In this document: one piece after another, positions 1-7,840 of the stretch | Layout: each line of letters opens with the position of its first letter | Position numbering within the stretch: the first letter of the stretch is position 1 | Translations under genes and position numbers: made by a program | Source: VAZQ01 sp035293945 | Lineage (GTDB): Bacteria > Pseudomonadota > Alphaproteobacteria > Rhizobiales > Xanthobacteraceae | DNA: 64,000 bases | Assembly (NCBI GenBank): GCA_035293945.1 | Contig: DATGLV010000008.1 | Location: forward strand, 1 to 64,000 | Direction: 5' to 3' | The notes under the pieces: generated by a model | What the model was told of the DNA's origin: nothing | Seen by the model: the letters and a program-made list of their open reading frames with translations, nothing else | Databases searched by the model: none

Positions 1-1
1 C

Positions 2-265
2 ACCATCCGCATGCATCAGGAGCGCCAATATCCGGGCCGCCCAATCGCGACCACCCTCAAGAACCCGGACTTCTCCGCCTATGCGCGCGCTTTCGGCGGG
101 TTCGGCGCAACCGTCGAGCGCACCGAGGACTTTCCGGATGCGTTCACGGCGGCGCAACAATCCACCAGGCCGGCCATCATCCACCTCAAGATCGACCCGG
201 AAGCAATCACGCCCGCAACCACACTGAGCAAGATCCGCGAGCAAGCGATGGCTAAAGCGATCTAA
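2..265 (+). CDS. ThDP-dependent enzyme, C-terminal end (partial)
   Basis: The reading frame is open from the first bases, so the gene begins left of the window. The visible 87 residues look like the end of the third domain of the acetolactate synthase / ThDP-enzyme superfamily: a segment TIRMHQE followed by FSAYARAFGG and ending with a typical RPAIIHLKIDPEA strand. In this family that region follows the ThDP/Mg-binding motif, which is not visible here. The substrate cannot be assigned. It converges on the aminotransferase gene, and a weak GGCGA/TCGCC inverted repeat sits in the 42-bp gap. Confidence 0.75.
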   Translation, partial: TIRMHQERQYPGRPIATTLKNPDFSAYARAFGGFGATVERTEDFPDAFTAAQQSTRPAIIHLKIDPEAITPATTLSKIREQAMAKAI

Positions 266-307
266 TTCTAACGGCGAATAGCGGATCGCCAACAGCGCCC
301 CTGTTCG

Positions 308-1231
308 CTACTCACTATCGTGCGCGAAATCCCAGTACAGCTGCCGCGCCTGCCGATAGAAGGGGCCGGGCTCGATCGAACGAGCGTCGATGCGGGTGAT
401 CGGCGCAAGCTTGGAGAAATTTCCGGAAGAGAATATCTCGTCGGCCGTCGCAAAGTCCTCGTAGCGAAGCGTCTTCTCGACCACCACAACACCCGCCCCA
501 CGCAGAAGCTTAATCACGCGCTGACGGGTGATGCCGTTGAGGAAGGTTCCGTTCGGCGCCGGGGTGAACACAGCGCCGTCCTTGGCCATGAAGACATTGG
601 CGGTGGCAAGCTCCGCGATATTGCCCAGCGCGTCGCGCAACAGGCAATTGTCGAAACCGCGTGCCTGTGCCTCGATCACGGCGCGTGCATTGTTGGGATA
701 GAGGCAGCCGGCCTTGGCCTCGACCGGCGCGCAGTCCTGCGTCGGACGTCGGAACGGTGACAGCGTGATCGACGCGCCGCGCGGCTTGGGCAGCGGTGCC
801 TCATAGACGCACAGGCACCAGCGGGTCGATTCCGGATCGTGGCGGATGCCGCCGGCAGGTCCCCTCTCGGCCCAGTACATTGGCCTGATGTAGAGCTCGG
901 CGTTCGGAGGAAAGCGCTTGAGGCCCTCGCGCGCCAGCGCCACCCAGCGTTCAGCCGGCACCAGGGGCTCGAGCATGAACGTAGCGGCCGAATCATTGAC
1001 GCGCGCGCAATGAAGGTCGAGATCAGGCGTCACACCCTCGAAGGCACGCGCTCCGTCGAATACCATCGAGCCGAGCCAAAAAGCATGCGTGCGCGGTCCG
1101 GCGACGCGGAGATCGCCGGCATGCCAATCGTCATCGAAGAACGTCCAGGTTGCCGAGACACCGGCACTGGCGCGAGGCGTCCGCCCCTGCAATGCAAACA
1201 TGCTGGCACTCCGCGGCCGAATCAGAAGCAT
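308..1231 (-). CDS. Branched-chain-type aminotransferase (PLP fold type IV)
   Basis: At 307 residues it matches the usual length of IlvE/D-amino-acid transaminase family proteins. The PLP lysine is most likely Lys173 in EAKAGCLYPNNARA, followed by the family signature RDALGNIAELATANVF. The family transfers an amino group between a branched-chain or D-amino acid and a 2-oxo acid in the cytoplasm. Its ATG shares its A with the TGA of the upstream carrier-protein ligase (TGATG), so the two are translationally coupled. It probably works in the same pathway rather than as the housekeeping IlvE: it may supply or process the amino acid loaded on the carrier. Substrate specificity is not visible. Confidence 0.85.
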   Translation of the reverse strand: MLLIRPRSASMFALQGRTPRASAGVSATWTFFDDDWHAGDLRVAGPRTHAFWLGSMVFDGARAFEGVTPDLDLHCARVNDSAATFMLEPLVPAERWVALAREGLKRFPPNAELYIRPMYWAERGPAGGIRHDPESTRWCLCVYEAPLPKPRGASITLSPFRRPTQDCAPVEAKAGCLYPNNARAVIEAQARGFDNCLLRDALGNIAELATANVFMAKDGAVFTPAPNGTFLNGITRQRVIKLLRGAGVVVVEKTLRYEDFATADEIFSSGNFSKLAPITRIDARSIEPGPFYRQARQLYWDFAHDSE

Positions 1232-2133
1232 CAGAGCGACAGCGCCTCACGGGTGCGCGCCGGCCAGCGCGCGAGATCGAGCCCGTGGGCGGAGAAGAGA
1301 GCGAGCGCCAGGCGATCGATGCCGAAGGCGGTGCAAGCGGTGTGGGCAACTTCCCCATCTTCAGTGCGCAGCCCCCATTTGGTGCCGAAGTGATCGCGGT
1401 GATAGTTGAAGCTCATGCAGGCGGTGGGCTGCTCGCCCGAGCGCACCGGGATAAGCAGCTCGAACTTGGCCGCCTGCTCGATTTGGCTCATGGCGAGGAG
1501 CTTGCCGGCACGGCCAAAGAATGGGTCGCTCGCGGACTCGATCGCATGCGGCAGATCGAGCAGCTCGGCAAATTCACGGCCACGCACCATCCACTCCTCG
1601 CGGAATTTGGTCACCTCACCGGGCGCCCCCATGCAGACGAATTCGCGCATGCGGAATGACTGGAAGCGGTCGATGTCCTGCGAGGGTTCATGGCGGAAGC
1701 AGTCGGAAGCGACATCGAAAACGAAACCGCAGGCAGCGATCGGACCGCGCGCGGCAACAAGCGGATAGAGCGGGTAGCAAGCCGCCGGCGTCAGCACGAG
1801 ATCGGTGGGCTTCGTCGCCGCAACCCATTCCTTGGCTCCGGCGCTGCTGATGGCCGCCCTGATCTCGCCTTCCCCGCCGTGCAGGCAACATACGGCGCCG
1901 AGCAGATGCGGAAAACTGTGCAGATAACCCGACTTCTCGATATGAGCCCGATTGGTGACCGGCGGAAAGCGCAGAACCTCCGCCTCCGATGGCCGTAGCC
2001 GTGAGATCAGGCCGGTCAATCCTTCAACGGCACGCTCGAACAATTGGGTGCGAGCACAAACACCGTCGACCCCGCTCGACTGGAACAGCGCCCGCGGCGT
2101 GAGCTCGGCCGGATCACGGATCACGAAATTCAT
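1231..2133 (-). CDS. Amino acid:[carrier protein] ligase, class II aaRS-like
   Basis: The 300-residue protein has a class II synthetase catalytic core and no tRNA-binding domain. Motif 2 is visible at 146-165 (FRHEP then RFQSFRMREFV) and motif 3 at 269-280 (AFGIDRLALALF, Arg274). Cys119, Glu164 and Cys267 are spaced like the three zinc ligands of the Bradyrhizobium and Agrobacterium enzymes related to methanogen-type SerRS. Those enzymes activate glycine or alanine as the adenylate and transfer it to the phosphopantetheine of a neighbouring carrier protein. A strong AGGAGGAG ribosome site fixes the ATG. The matching carrier protein is encoded 1.6 kb away. The amino acid used here cannot be read from sequence. 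Confidence 0.9.
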   Translation of the reverse strand: MNFVIRDPAELTPRALFQSSGVDGVCARTQLFERAVEGLTGLISRLRPSEAEVLRFPPVTNRAHIEKSGYLHSFPHLLGAVCCLHGGEGEIRAAISSAGAKEWVAATKPTDLVLTPAACYPLYPLVAARGPIAACGFVFDVASDCFRHEPSQDIDRFQSFRMREFVCMGAPGEVTKFREEWMVRGREFAELLDLPHAIESASDPFFGRAGKLLAMSQIEQAAKFELLIPVRSGEQPTACMSFNYHRDHFGTKWGLRTEDGEVAHTACTAFGIDRLALALFSAHGLDLARWPARTREALSL

Positions 2134-2170
2134 CCTGCTCCTCCTGTCGAGAAAATGCGGACGCGTGGGA

Positions 2171-3418
2171 TTATTCGCTCAAGCTCGGTGCCACGTCGAC
2201 CAAGAGAGCAGCGCTTGCTGCATTGGCGAGAATCCGATCGTTGTTGATCATGATGGAAGATGACAGCACATCACGCAGATGACGCGCGACGCTGAACTCC
2301 CCGTCATTGCGATAGCCGGAAAGGCCATTCGCCTGCATGGTGCTGGTGACCACGGCCGTGGCCAGCTCCGACGAACTGACCTTGAGCAGGTTCATGCGCG
2401 TCTGGAACTCCAGGCCCGCAATCATCTCCTCGTCGCCGAGACTCGCCTCGTAGCGCTTAAGCGCGGCCGCGATCGTGCTGCGCAGCATCGAGAGTGTCGC
2501 ATTGGCGCGCGTCAGATGCGCGGCACCCGGCGGCATCTGTCCGCCAGACTTGCGCGCCGCCCCGCGAATGAAGGCGCGCGCGCGATCAACCGCTCCGGCC
2601 GCGATCCCGGCCCACACCGCACTCCAGGTGAGATTGGCAACCGGCATCACGGTCTGGGCATGAATGCGATGATACGGTTCGGGAAAAACCTGCTCGACCG
2701 CGGCGGCGGCCGCGAGCTTGAAGCCGGAGCTGCAAGTCCCGCGCATGCCGAGCGTGTCCCAGTCGACATGATGGTCGAGCCGGTAGTCGTCCTTGAGGAT
2801 TGCGACCAGAACCTGATCGGTCGCAGGCGCTTCGGGCGTCCGCCGCGCCGTTGCCAGGATCGCATCGGCCTGCGCCCCGTAGGACACAACCGTTGCATTC
2901 TTGGAGAGCGTGAAACGATTCCGTGCCACCTCGACTGCGCAGTCGCTCTTGCGCAAATCACCGCCGCCCTGGCCATCGGTGGTCGAGGAGGCGAACAGCA
3001 ATTGCTCGGCGCCCAAGCGGAGAAGCAACTGACGGTGCCATGCGCTGTCGCCCGCATGGCGCACCAGGCACGCAACCATGATCTGGTGCATCGCATAGAT
3101 CATGCCGGTCGAGGCGCAGGCTCGCCCCAGCGCATAACAGACCTCGACCACATCGGTGAACGAGGCACTCTCCCCGCCCAGCTCGGTCGGCGCCAGAATG
3201 CCGAGAAGGCGCTGCGTCCTGATCGCCGCGAAAGCCTCTGCGGGGAATCTTCCTTCGCGATCGACCGCATCCGCATGCGCGGCCGCGACGGCTGCGGCAG
3301 CGTGCGCGCGGCTCTTGAGATCCGGCACGCACGCGACGACTTCACGTGGCGAGAATGGAACCGGACCCAGAGCCTTGCGGCTTGCTCCTGCGATACGGAG
3401 ATCTTCGGCGAGCGTCAC
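2171..3418 (-). CDS. Acyl-CoA dehydrogenase-fold flavoprotein
   Basis: The 415 residues show the N-terminal helical, middle beta and C-terminal helical layout of the acyl-CoA dehydrogenase superfamily (FAD). Visible landmarks are LAPTELGG near residue 75, LFASSTTDGQGGG, LGMRGTCSSGF and a C-terminal NGLSGYRNDGEFSVARHLRD. By my hand alignment, the segment after RHLRD has no glutamate at the usual catalytic-base position of medium-chain dehydrogenases. Ordinary beta-oxidation is therefore unlikely. It is first in the minus-strand operon, with a GAGGAG ribosome site 6 bases before the ATG, and divergent from the carrier protein. I infer oxidation or hydroxylation of the carrier-bound aminoacyl group. 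Confidence 0.82.
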   Translation of the reverse strand: MTLAEDLRIAGASRKALGPVPFSPREVVACVPDLKSRAHAAAAVAAAHADAVDREGRFPAEAFAAIRTQRLLGILAPTELGGESASFTDVVEVCYALGRACASTGMIYAMHQIMVACLVRHAGDSAWHRQLLLRLGAEQLLFASSTTDGQGGGDLRKSDCAVEVARNRFTLSKNATVVSYGAQADAILATARRTPEAPATDQVLVAILKDDYRLDHHVDWDTLGMRGTCSSGFKLAAAAAVEQVFPEPYHRIHAQTVMPVANLTWSAVWAGIAAGAVDRARAFIRGAARKSGGQMPPGAAHLTRANATLSMLRSTIAAALKRYEASLGDEEMIAGLEFQTRMNLLKVSSSELATAVVTSTMQANGLSGYRNDGEFSVARHLRDVLSSSIMINNDRILANAASAALLVDVAPSLSE

Positions 3419-3758
3419 CTTGACGACTCCTCAGCAGCAGATCGATGTGTTGCGCCCCGCTTCGACCGGCGACAGCGCCACGGCGGTTCCTCCGATTCTC
3501 CGGAGGATTCGCAGTCGATGGTTAGCGCCGGCCGGCTACCGCATCCACATGAGCACACCGTTGCTTATCGCTTCGTAACGGGCGCATGCGTGAAATTCGC
3601 GCACAAGAATTAATGCTGAATCAAAACAAGAGATGTCTGTATTCGACTCGAATGCTATCGGGACAGGAGCAAATTGGCCTCGGACGCGAAATCCTGGGTT
3701 AACCATGCGGATGTCGTGCATGCGCCCGTGGCCAAAGAAAAGCGGCGAGGCTGAAAAC
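3419..3758. promoter_or_regulatory. Divergent promoter region of the carrier-protein cluster
   Basis: This 340-bp gap separates the flavoprotein gene (minus) from the carrier protein (plus), so it should hold both promoters. A perfect palindrome ATTCGACTCGAAT lies at 3641-3653 and is a candidate operator. A GGGTTAACCAT block follows near 3698-3708; TTAACCAT resembles an alphaproteobacterial cell-cycle regulator motif, but one copy proves nothing. An in-frame ATG at 3633 has no usable ribosome site, so I treat this stretch as non-coding. Confidence 0.5.
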
Positions 3759-4052
3759 GTGAGTGCGGCAGTATCGAACAGCGCAGCAACCGATCCCAAA
3801 CACGCAAGCACGGCGCCGGGTGATGGCGTGACAGCGGTCGTTCGTCGCATGTTGATCGAGCGTTCGTTGGACGAGAGCGTCACAGCTGACGCCGACTTAC
3901 GGGAGATCGGGCTCACCTCGCTCGACATGGTCGATCTGGTGCTTTCGGTCGAGTGCGCATTCAATCTGCAGATTCCTGAGGCGAAGATCACGCCGGCAAA
4001 CTTCCGCTCCATCGCCGCGATCGATGCCCTGGTCAACGGCTTGCGCGGCTGA
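3759..4052 (+). CDS. Stand-alone (aminoacyl) carrier protein
   Basis: This small acidic protein has the acyl/peptidyl-carrier helix bundle. The phosphopantetheine serine is Ser54 in EIGLTSLDMVDL, followed by the expected LVLSVECAFNLQIPE helix and loop. I chose the GTG at 3759 because GGCGAGG stands 8 bases upstream and the resulting 97 residues fit the family. An ATG at 3633 would add 42 residues of low-complexity sequence. Carrier proteins of this kind sit next to aaRS-like ligases in Rhizobiales and are charged by them; such a ligase is encoded across the divergent promoter. The hydrolase gene follows after 9 bases. Confidence 0.88.
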   Translation: MSAAVSNSAATDPKHASTAPGDGVTAVVRRMLIERSLDESVTADADLREIGLTSLDMVDLVLSVECAFNLQIPEAKITPANFRSIAAIDALVNGLRG

Positions 4053-4061
4053 CGGCCCGTC

Positions 4062-5060
4062 GTGCCGCTCGATCCTTCCGCCAAGCGGCTGCTCGACATA
4101 TTCGCGGCCGGCGGCATGGTCGATGTCGCGTCGATCAGCCCGCAACAGATGCGCGAGGGCTACCGCCGGTTGGCGCGTTCCGTAGATATCAAGCACGTTG
4201 CAGTCGAAAGCGTCGCGAACGGTTTTCTGCCCGGGCCGGACGGACCGCTCCCCTACCGACTCTATCGAGCCCGACCGGGTATCGTGCCGGCCTTGGTGTT
4301 CTTCCATGGTGGCGGTTGCGTCTTCGGCGATCTCGAGACCCACGACGGAATGTGCCGCATGCTCTCCGCCGCAAGCGGGTGTGCGGTCATCGCCATCGAT
4401 TATCGCCGCGCCCCGGAGCATAGGTTCCCGGCCGCTCTCGACGATTGCTTTGCCGCCACGCGTTGGGTTGCTGATCATGCCCGCGAACACGCTCTGGACC
4501 CAGCACGGATCGCCGTCGGCGGCGACTCGTCCGGAGCCGCGCTTGCAGCCGTCATTTGTCAGATGGCGCGAGCCGATCACGGCCCGCGGATCGCGCTCCA
4601 GGTCCTGTTCTGCCCCGTCATGGATATGCGCCCCGCGACGCCGTCGCGTCGGCAGCTTGCTGAAGGCTTTTTCCTGAACCAGGCCACCATCGATTGGATG
4701 CTGCAGCACTGTTGCGGTCCGGTGGCTTGCGCGACCGAGATCGATCTTGGCGACCCGCGCCTTTCCCCACTGCGGGCGGCCGATTTCTCGAGACTTCCCC
4801 CGGCGCACATTCACACGGCCGAATTCGATCCGCTGCGCGACGAGGGCGAAGCTTACGCACAGGCGCTTCGGCGGGCCGGCGTGGGCGCCCGCTATACGTG
4901 CCACGCCGGCATGATCCATCATTTCTACGCGATGGCAGGTGCAATCCCGGCCGCCCGCACCGCAGTCGAGGCGGCGGCTGCCACGATGGGCCAAGCGCTT
5001 GGTGCACACACTGTTGCGGCAACACCCGACGCCTTGGCCAATGCCGCGGGTCTGCCCTAA
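4062..5060 (+). CDS. Alpha/beta hydrolase, hormone-sensitive-lipase type
   Basis: The 332 residues carry the HSL-family landmarks: oxyanion-hole HGGG (FFHGGGCVFGD, near residue 79), nucleophile motif GDSSG, an aspartate in AEFDPLRDEG and a histidine in GMIHHFYAM. The start is a GTG 9 bases after the carrier-protein stop, with only a weak ribosome site, so translation is probably coupled. The family hydrolyses esters, thioesters or amides. The operon position suggests release of the product from the carrier thioester or removal of mis-charged carrier. A general esterase role is also possible. No signal peptide is visible, so it should be cytoplasmic. Confidence 0.88.
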   Translation: MPLDPSAKRLLDIFAAGGMVDVASISPQQMREGYRRLARSVDIKHVAVESVANGFLPGPDGPLPYRLYRARPGIVPALVFFHGGGCVFGDLETHDGMCRMLSAASGCAVIAIDYRRAPEHRFPAALDDCFAATRWVADHAREHALDPARIAVGGDSSGAALAAVICQMARADHGPRIALQVLFCPVMDMRPATPSRRQLAEGFFLNQATIDWMLQHCCGPVACATEIDLGDPRLSPLRAADFSRLPPAHIHTAEFDPLRDEGEAYAQALRRAGVGARYTCHAGMIHHFYAMAGAIPAARTAVEAAAATMGQALGAHTVAATPDALANAAGLP

Positions 5061-5153
5061 TTGGCTCGCAGAAGGCGAAAATAATTGATTGAACTGTCGG
5101 CGTCGGTTCGGGTTAATTGTCGCCATGGGGCGGTGGCATGGAGGGGAAAGACG

Positions 5154-5591
5154 ATGAACTTTGCGCGACTTGCGGCGGGCAGCGCGATCTTCGTGATGCT
5201 GTTGGCCGATGTTGCCGCGGCGAAGCCGGTGACAGTCACGGCCGACGTCAATTTGCGAAAGGGTCCCGGCACGGCAAACGACATCATCACGCTGATCCCC
5301 AAAGGATCGATGGTCGATGTCGGCACCTGCACTTACGGCTGGTGCCAAGTCTCCTATAACGGCCAGGATGGCTATTCGATCGCCGCCAATCTCGGTCTCG
5401 GCGGCCCGGTGCGGCGACCCCCGCCGGCTAACGGCTATCCGCCGCCTCCGGACGATGATTATCCGCCGCCGCCACCTCCAGGCTATGTCGTCGGGCCGCC
5501 GGTCTACTACGCCCCTCCCGTCTATTATGGTCCTTGCTGCGGCCCGTATTATGGATGGGGCTGGAGGGGCGGCTGGCGGCGCCACTGGTGA
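5154..5591 (+). CDS. Exported SH3-domain protein with Pro/Tyr-rich tail
   Basis: The ATG at 5154 is preceded by a GGAGGGGAAAG ribosome site. The 145-residue product starts with a signal peptide (FARLAAGSAIFVMLLADVAAA) and then a bacterial SH3-type domain, with VTADVNLRKGPG, a GSMVDVGTC strand and WCQVSYNGQDGYS. The last 45 residues are a low-complexity run of Pro, Tyr and Gly with a Trp/Arg/His end. SH3 domains of this sort bind cell-wall or periplasmic protein partners. The partner is unknown. The next gene starts 10 bases downstream. Confidence 0.8.
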   Translation: MNFARLAAGSAIFVMLLADVAAAKPVTVTADVNLRKGPGTANDIITLIPKGSMVDVGTCTYGWCQVSYNGQDGYSIAANLGLGGPVRRPPPANGYPPPPDDDYPPPPPPGYVVGPPVYYAPPVYYGPCCGPYYGWGWRGGWRRHW

Positions 5592-5601
5592 GGGCCGAGC
5601 G

Positions 5602-6456
5602 ATGATGCGGCTCAGACAATTTGCGCGACGATACCGCACCGGCGCCGCCGTTTTGGCCGTGACACTGAGTGTCGGACATGTGGCGGCGCACGCCGAGGAT
5701 GCGGCGAAGTATCCTGCCTTCAGCGGGCAGTGGAGCCGGGCGAGCGCCGGTGCGCAATGGGATCCGACTAAACCGGGCGGCTTGCGCCAGCAGGCGCCTT
5801 TGACTGCGGAGTATCAAGCCGTCTTTGAGGCGAACCTGAAGTCGCTGGCTTCCGGTAACGAGGGATACAACGGGCACTCGCGCTGCATCCCGGCCGGCAT
5901 GCCCCGGATGATGCTCGCCTATGAGCCGATCGATGTCATCGTCACGCCCGAGACCACCTACGTTCGCGACTATTTCAACGAATTCCGCCGCATCTTTACC
6001 GACGGGCGCGCCTGGCCGGCCGAGATCGAGCCGACCTTCACCGGTTATTCCATCGGCGAATGGGGAGATAAGGACGCGAACGACCGCTATACGATGCTCA
6101 CGGTCGAGACGCGCGGCTTCAAGGGACCTCGCGTCTTCGATGCGACCGGCATCCCGATGCACGACGACAACAAGACCGTGATCAAAGAGCGGATATTTCT
6201 TGACGCCAAGAACCCCGACCGCCTGCATGACGAAGTCACCACGATCGACGATGCGCTGACCCGCCCCTGGACGGTCACGCGTGACTACAACCGCGAGCAC
6301 GATCCGGTGTGGCCGGAATTCATCTGCGCCGAAGACAATCACCATGTGATGGTCGGGACGGAGACTTATTTCCGCGGGGTCGACGGTGTGTTGATGCCGA
6401 CCCGCAAGGGCCAGCCGCCGCCACCCTTGCGCGGCTTCGATTCTCAGCCAAAATAG
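5602..6456 (+). CDS. Exported protein of unknown function
   Basis: The 284-residue protein has a signal peptide (basic MMRLRQFARRYR, hydrophobic core, cleavage near HAEDAAK). The mature part is soluble with many aromatic and acidic residues, for example GNEGYNGHSRCIPAGMPRMM and a VTPETTYVRDYFNEFRRIF stretch. I recognise it only as a type of conserved periplasmic protein found in Rhizobiales and cannot name a domain. The short gaps to the SH3 gene before it and the YqgE-like gene after it suggest one transcript for three exported proteins. Confidence 0.7.
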   Translation: MMRLRQFARRYRTGAAVLAVTLSVGHVAAHAEDAAKYPAFSGQWSRASAGAQWDPTKPGGLRQQAPLTAEYQAVFEANLKSLASGNEGYNGHSRCIPAGMPRMMLAYEPIDVIVTPETTYVRDYFNEFRRIFTDGRAWPAEIEPTFTGYSIGEWGDKDANDRYTMLTVETRGFKGPRVFDATGIPMHDDNKTVIKERIFLDAKNPDRLHDEVTTIDDALTRPWTVTRDYNREHDPVWPEFICAEDNHHVMVGTETYFRGVDGVLMPTRKGQPPPPLRGFDSQPK

Positions 6457-6497
6457 GAAGTCGACACTGCCTCGTCCGCACCAATGAGGGTGAGGTC

Positions 6498-7130
6498 ATG
6501 CGGCTGACTTGGGCCCGGCGCCCGCTTCTGGTCTTGGCTGCGCTTGTTCTGCCGGCGACGCTTCTGCACGCCGCCCTGCAGGCTCCGACGGACACGCCGG
6601 CACCCGCACCTTCCCTTGCCGGCCAGGTTCTGATCGCTTCGTCGAGCCTGCGCGATCCGCGCTTCGACCATGCGGTCATCTTGATGGTGCGCCACAATGC
6701 CGATGGCGCGTTCGGTATTATCATCAATCGTCCGCTAGGCGAGCGTAAGCTGGCGAGCCTGCTCGAAGCCCTGGGCGAGAAGGACAGTACGATAAACGGA
6801 ACCTTGCGCATCTTCATCGGCGGCCCGGTCGAGCCGCAGATCGGCTTCGTGATCCACAGCTCCGACTATCATCGACCCGAGACCGTCTCGGTCGATGCCG
6901 ATGTCGCGGTGACCTCGAGCCGAGACATCTTGCTGGACATCGCCCACCAGCACGGGCCGCAGAAAGCGCTGGTAGCGTTCGGCTATGCGGGCTGGGGCGC
7001 GCACCAGCTCGAGGATGAGCTCGGCCAGCGCGCCTGGTTCACGGCCACGCCCGATAGCAAGCTCATCTTCGATGAAGATCGAGAGAAGGTCTGGGACGAC
7101 GCCATGTCGCGCCGAACGCAGGATCTTTGA
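6498..7130 (+). CDS. YqgE/AlgH (UPF0301) family protein with a signal peptide
   Basis: After an N-terminal signal-like segment (about residues 1-28, ending LHAALQA) comes the full UPF0301 fold: GQVLIASSSLRDPRF, HNADGAFGIIINRPLG, FIGGPVEPQIGF and a YAGWGAHQLEDEL motif. Most family members are cytoplasmic and have no leader, so the leader is odd. It sits downstream of two other exported proteins. The biochemical role of the family is not settled. Confidence 0.85.
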   Translation: MRLTWARRPLLVLAALVLPATLLHAALQAPTDTPAPAPSLAGQVLIASSSLRDPRFDHAVILMVRHNADGAFGIIINRPLGERKLASLLEALGEKDSTINGTLRIFIGGPVEPQIGFVIHSSDYHRPETVSVDADVAVTSSRDILLDIAHQHGPQKALVAFGYAGWGAHQLEDELGQRAWFTATPDSKLIFDEDREKVWDDAMSRRTQDL

Positions 7131-7197
7131 TTGGTTGTTGTTGCGGCGCGGCGTTTCCGGCTGCCTCTGACTATCCTGGCGTCAGGATTGCGGATAG

Positions 7198-7308
7198 GCC
7201 CCCTCACGGGGATCGCTTTGCAATCCGACCTCTCCCGCAAGCGTGGAGAGCTAGAGAATGCCGCGCGCCATAAGCGATATCTCCCCCGCAAAGCGAGGGA
7301 CGGCAGGG
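7198..7308. repeat. Dispersed palindromic repeat, degenerate copy
   Basis: The bases 7198-7252 are an inverted, imperfect copy of the element at 11116-11175; shared blocks include GGGAGAGGTCGGATTGC and GTGAGGGGG on the minus strand. A second decayed CTCCCCCGCAAAGCG arm follows. It lies between two converging genes, where it can act as a two-way transcription stop. Confidence 0.65.
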
Positions 7309-7836
7309 CTACTCGCCGAATTGACTGGCGAGATAAGACACGATGGTCGCGCGCTCGTCCGGCGTGGCGCTGGCGCCGCGATTCACCATGTTGCCGACGA
7401 TCGCCTCCCAATCCGCTTTCTGCCGCCGCGAGGCGACGATCCGGGTGAGGTCGTGACAGGTGACACAGCGCGCCTCGACCAGATCCTTGCCGCTTCCTGC
7501 CGGCAATGAGATCGCGGCCGGCGGCGGCGCGTTCGGCTGCGGCGGCGAATCCGGGCCGAAATTGGCGGTCAGATACTGCACGATCGTATCACTGTCGTGC
7601 GCGGAGACCTGCGCGCCTTTCATGATCATGTAGTTCACGAACTGCCGCCATCCGGCCGAGCCGTCGCGAATCTGCACGATCGTGGTGAGCGCATGGCACC
7701 CGGTGCAGACAGTGGCGACCAAATCGCGCCCTTCGCCGGGCGGCAAGGACGGCGCCGGTTGCGCATGGAGCGGCCCGATTGAGCCGAGGGAGAGCGCCGC
7801 GAGACCGGCCAAGGCAAGCGAACGAGCAGATTGCAT
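7309..7836 (-). CDS. Exported diheme cytochrome c
   Basis: The 175-residue protein has a signal peptide (cleavage after PLHAQ) and two heme-binding motifs, CTGCH at 44-48 and CVTCH at 124-128. The two halves are clearly duplicated: each runs G-x-G-(R/K)-DLV, then CxxCH, a tryptophan, a (Y/N)M that may supply the distal ligand, and TIV(Q/S)YL. It is separated by only four bases from the Tat-exported ThDP enzyme upstream, so they form one operon. I infer it accepts electrons from that enzyme in the periplasm. Confidence 0.88.
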   Translation of the reverse strand: MQSARSLALAGLAALSLGSIGPLHAQPAPSLPPGEGRDLVATVCTGCHALTTIVQIRDGSAGWRQFVNYMIMKGAQVSAHDSDTIVQYLTANFGPDSPPQPNAPPPAAISLPAGSGKDLVEARCVTCHDLTRIVASRRQKADWEAIVGNMVNRGASATPDERATIVSYLASQFGE

Positions 7837-7840
7837 GACT

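Noticed and set aside
2279..3613. 444-codon plus-strand ORF
   Set aside because: It is antisense to the flavoprotein gene, which has clear family motifs and a strong ribosome site.
3897..5639. 580-codon minus-strand ORF
   Set aside because: It is antisense to the carrier protein, hydrolase and SH3 genes, has no recognisable domain and reflects high GC codon bias.
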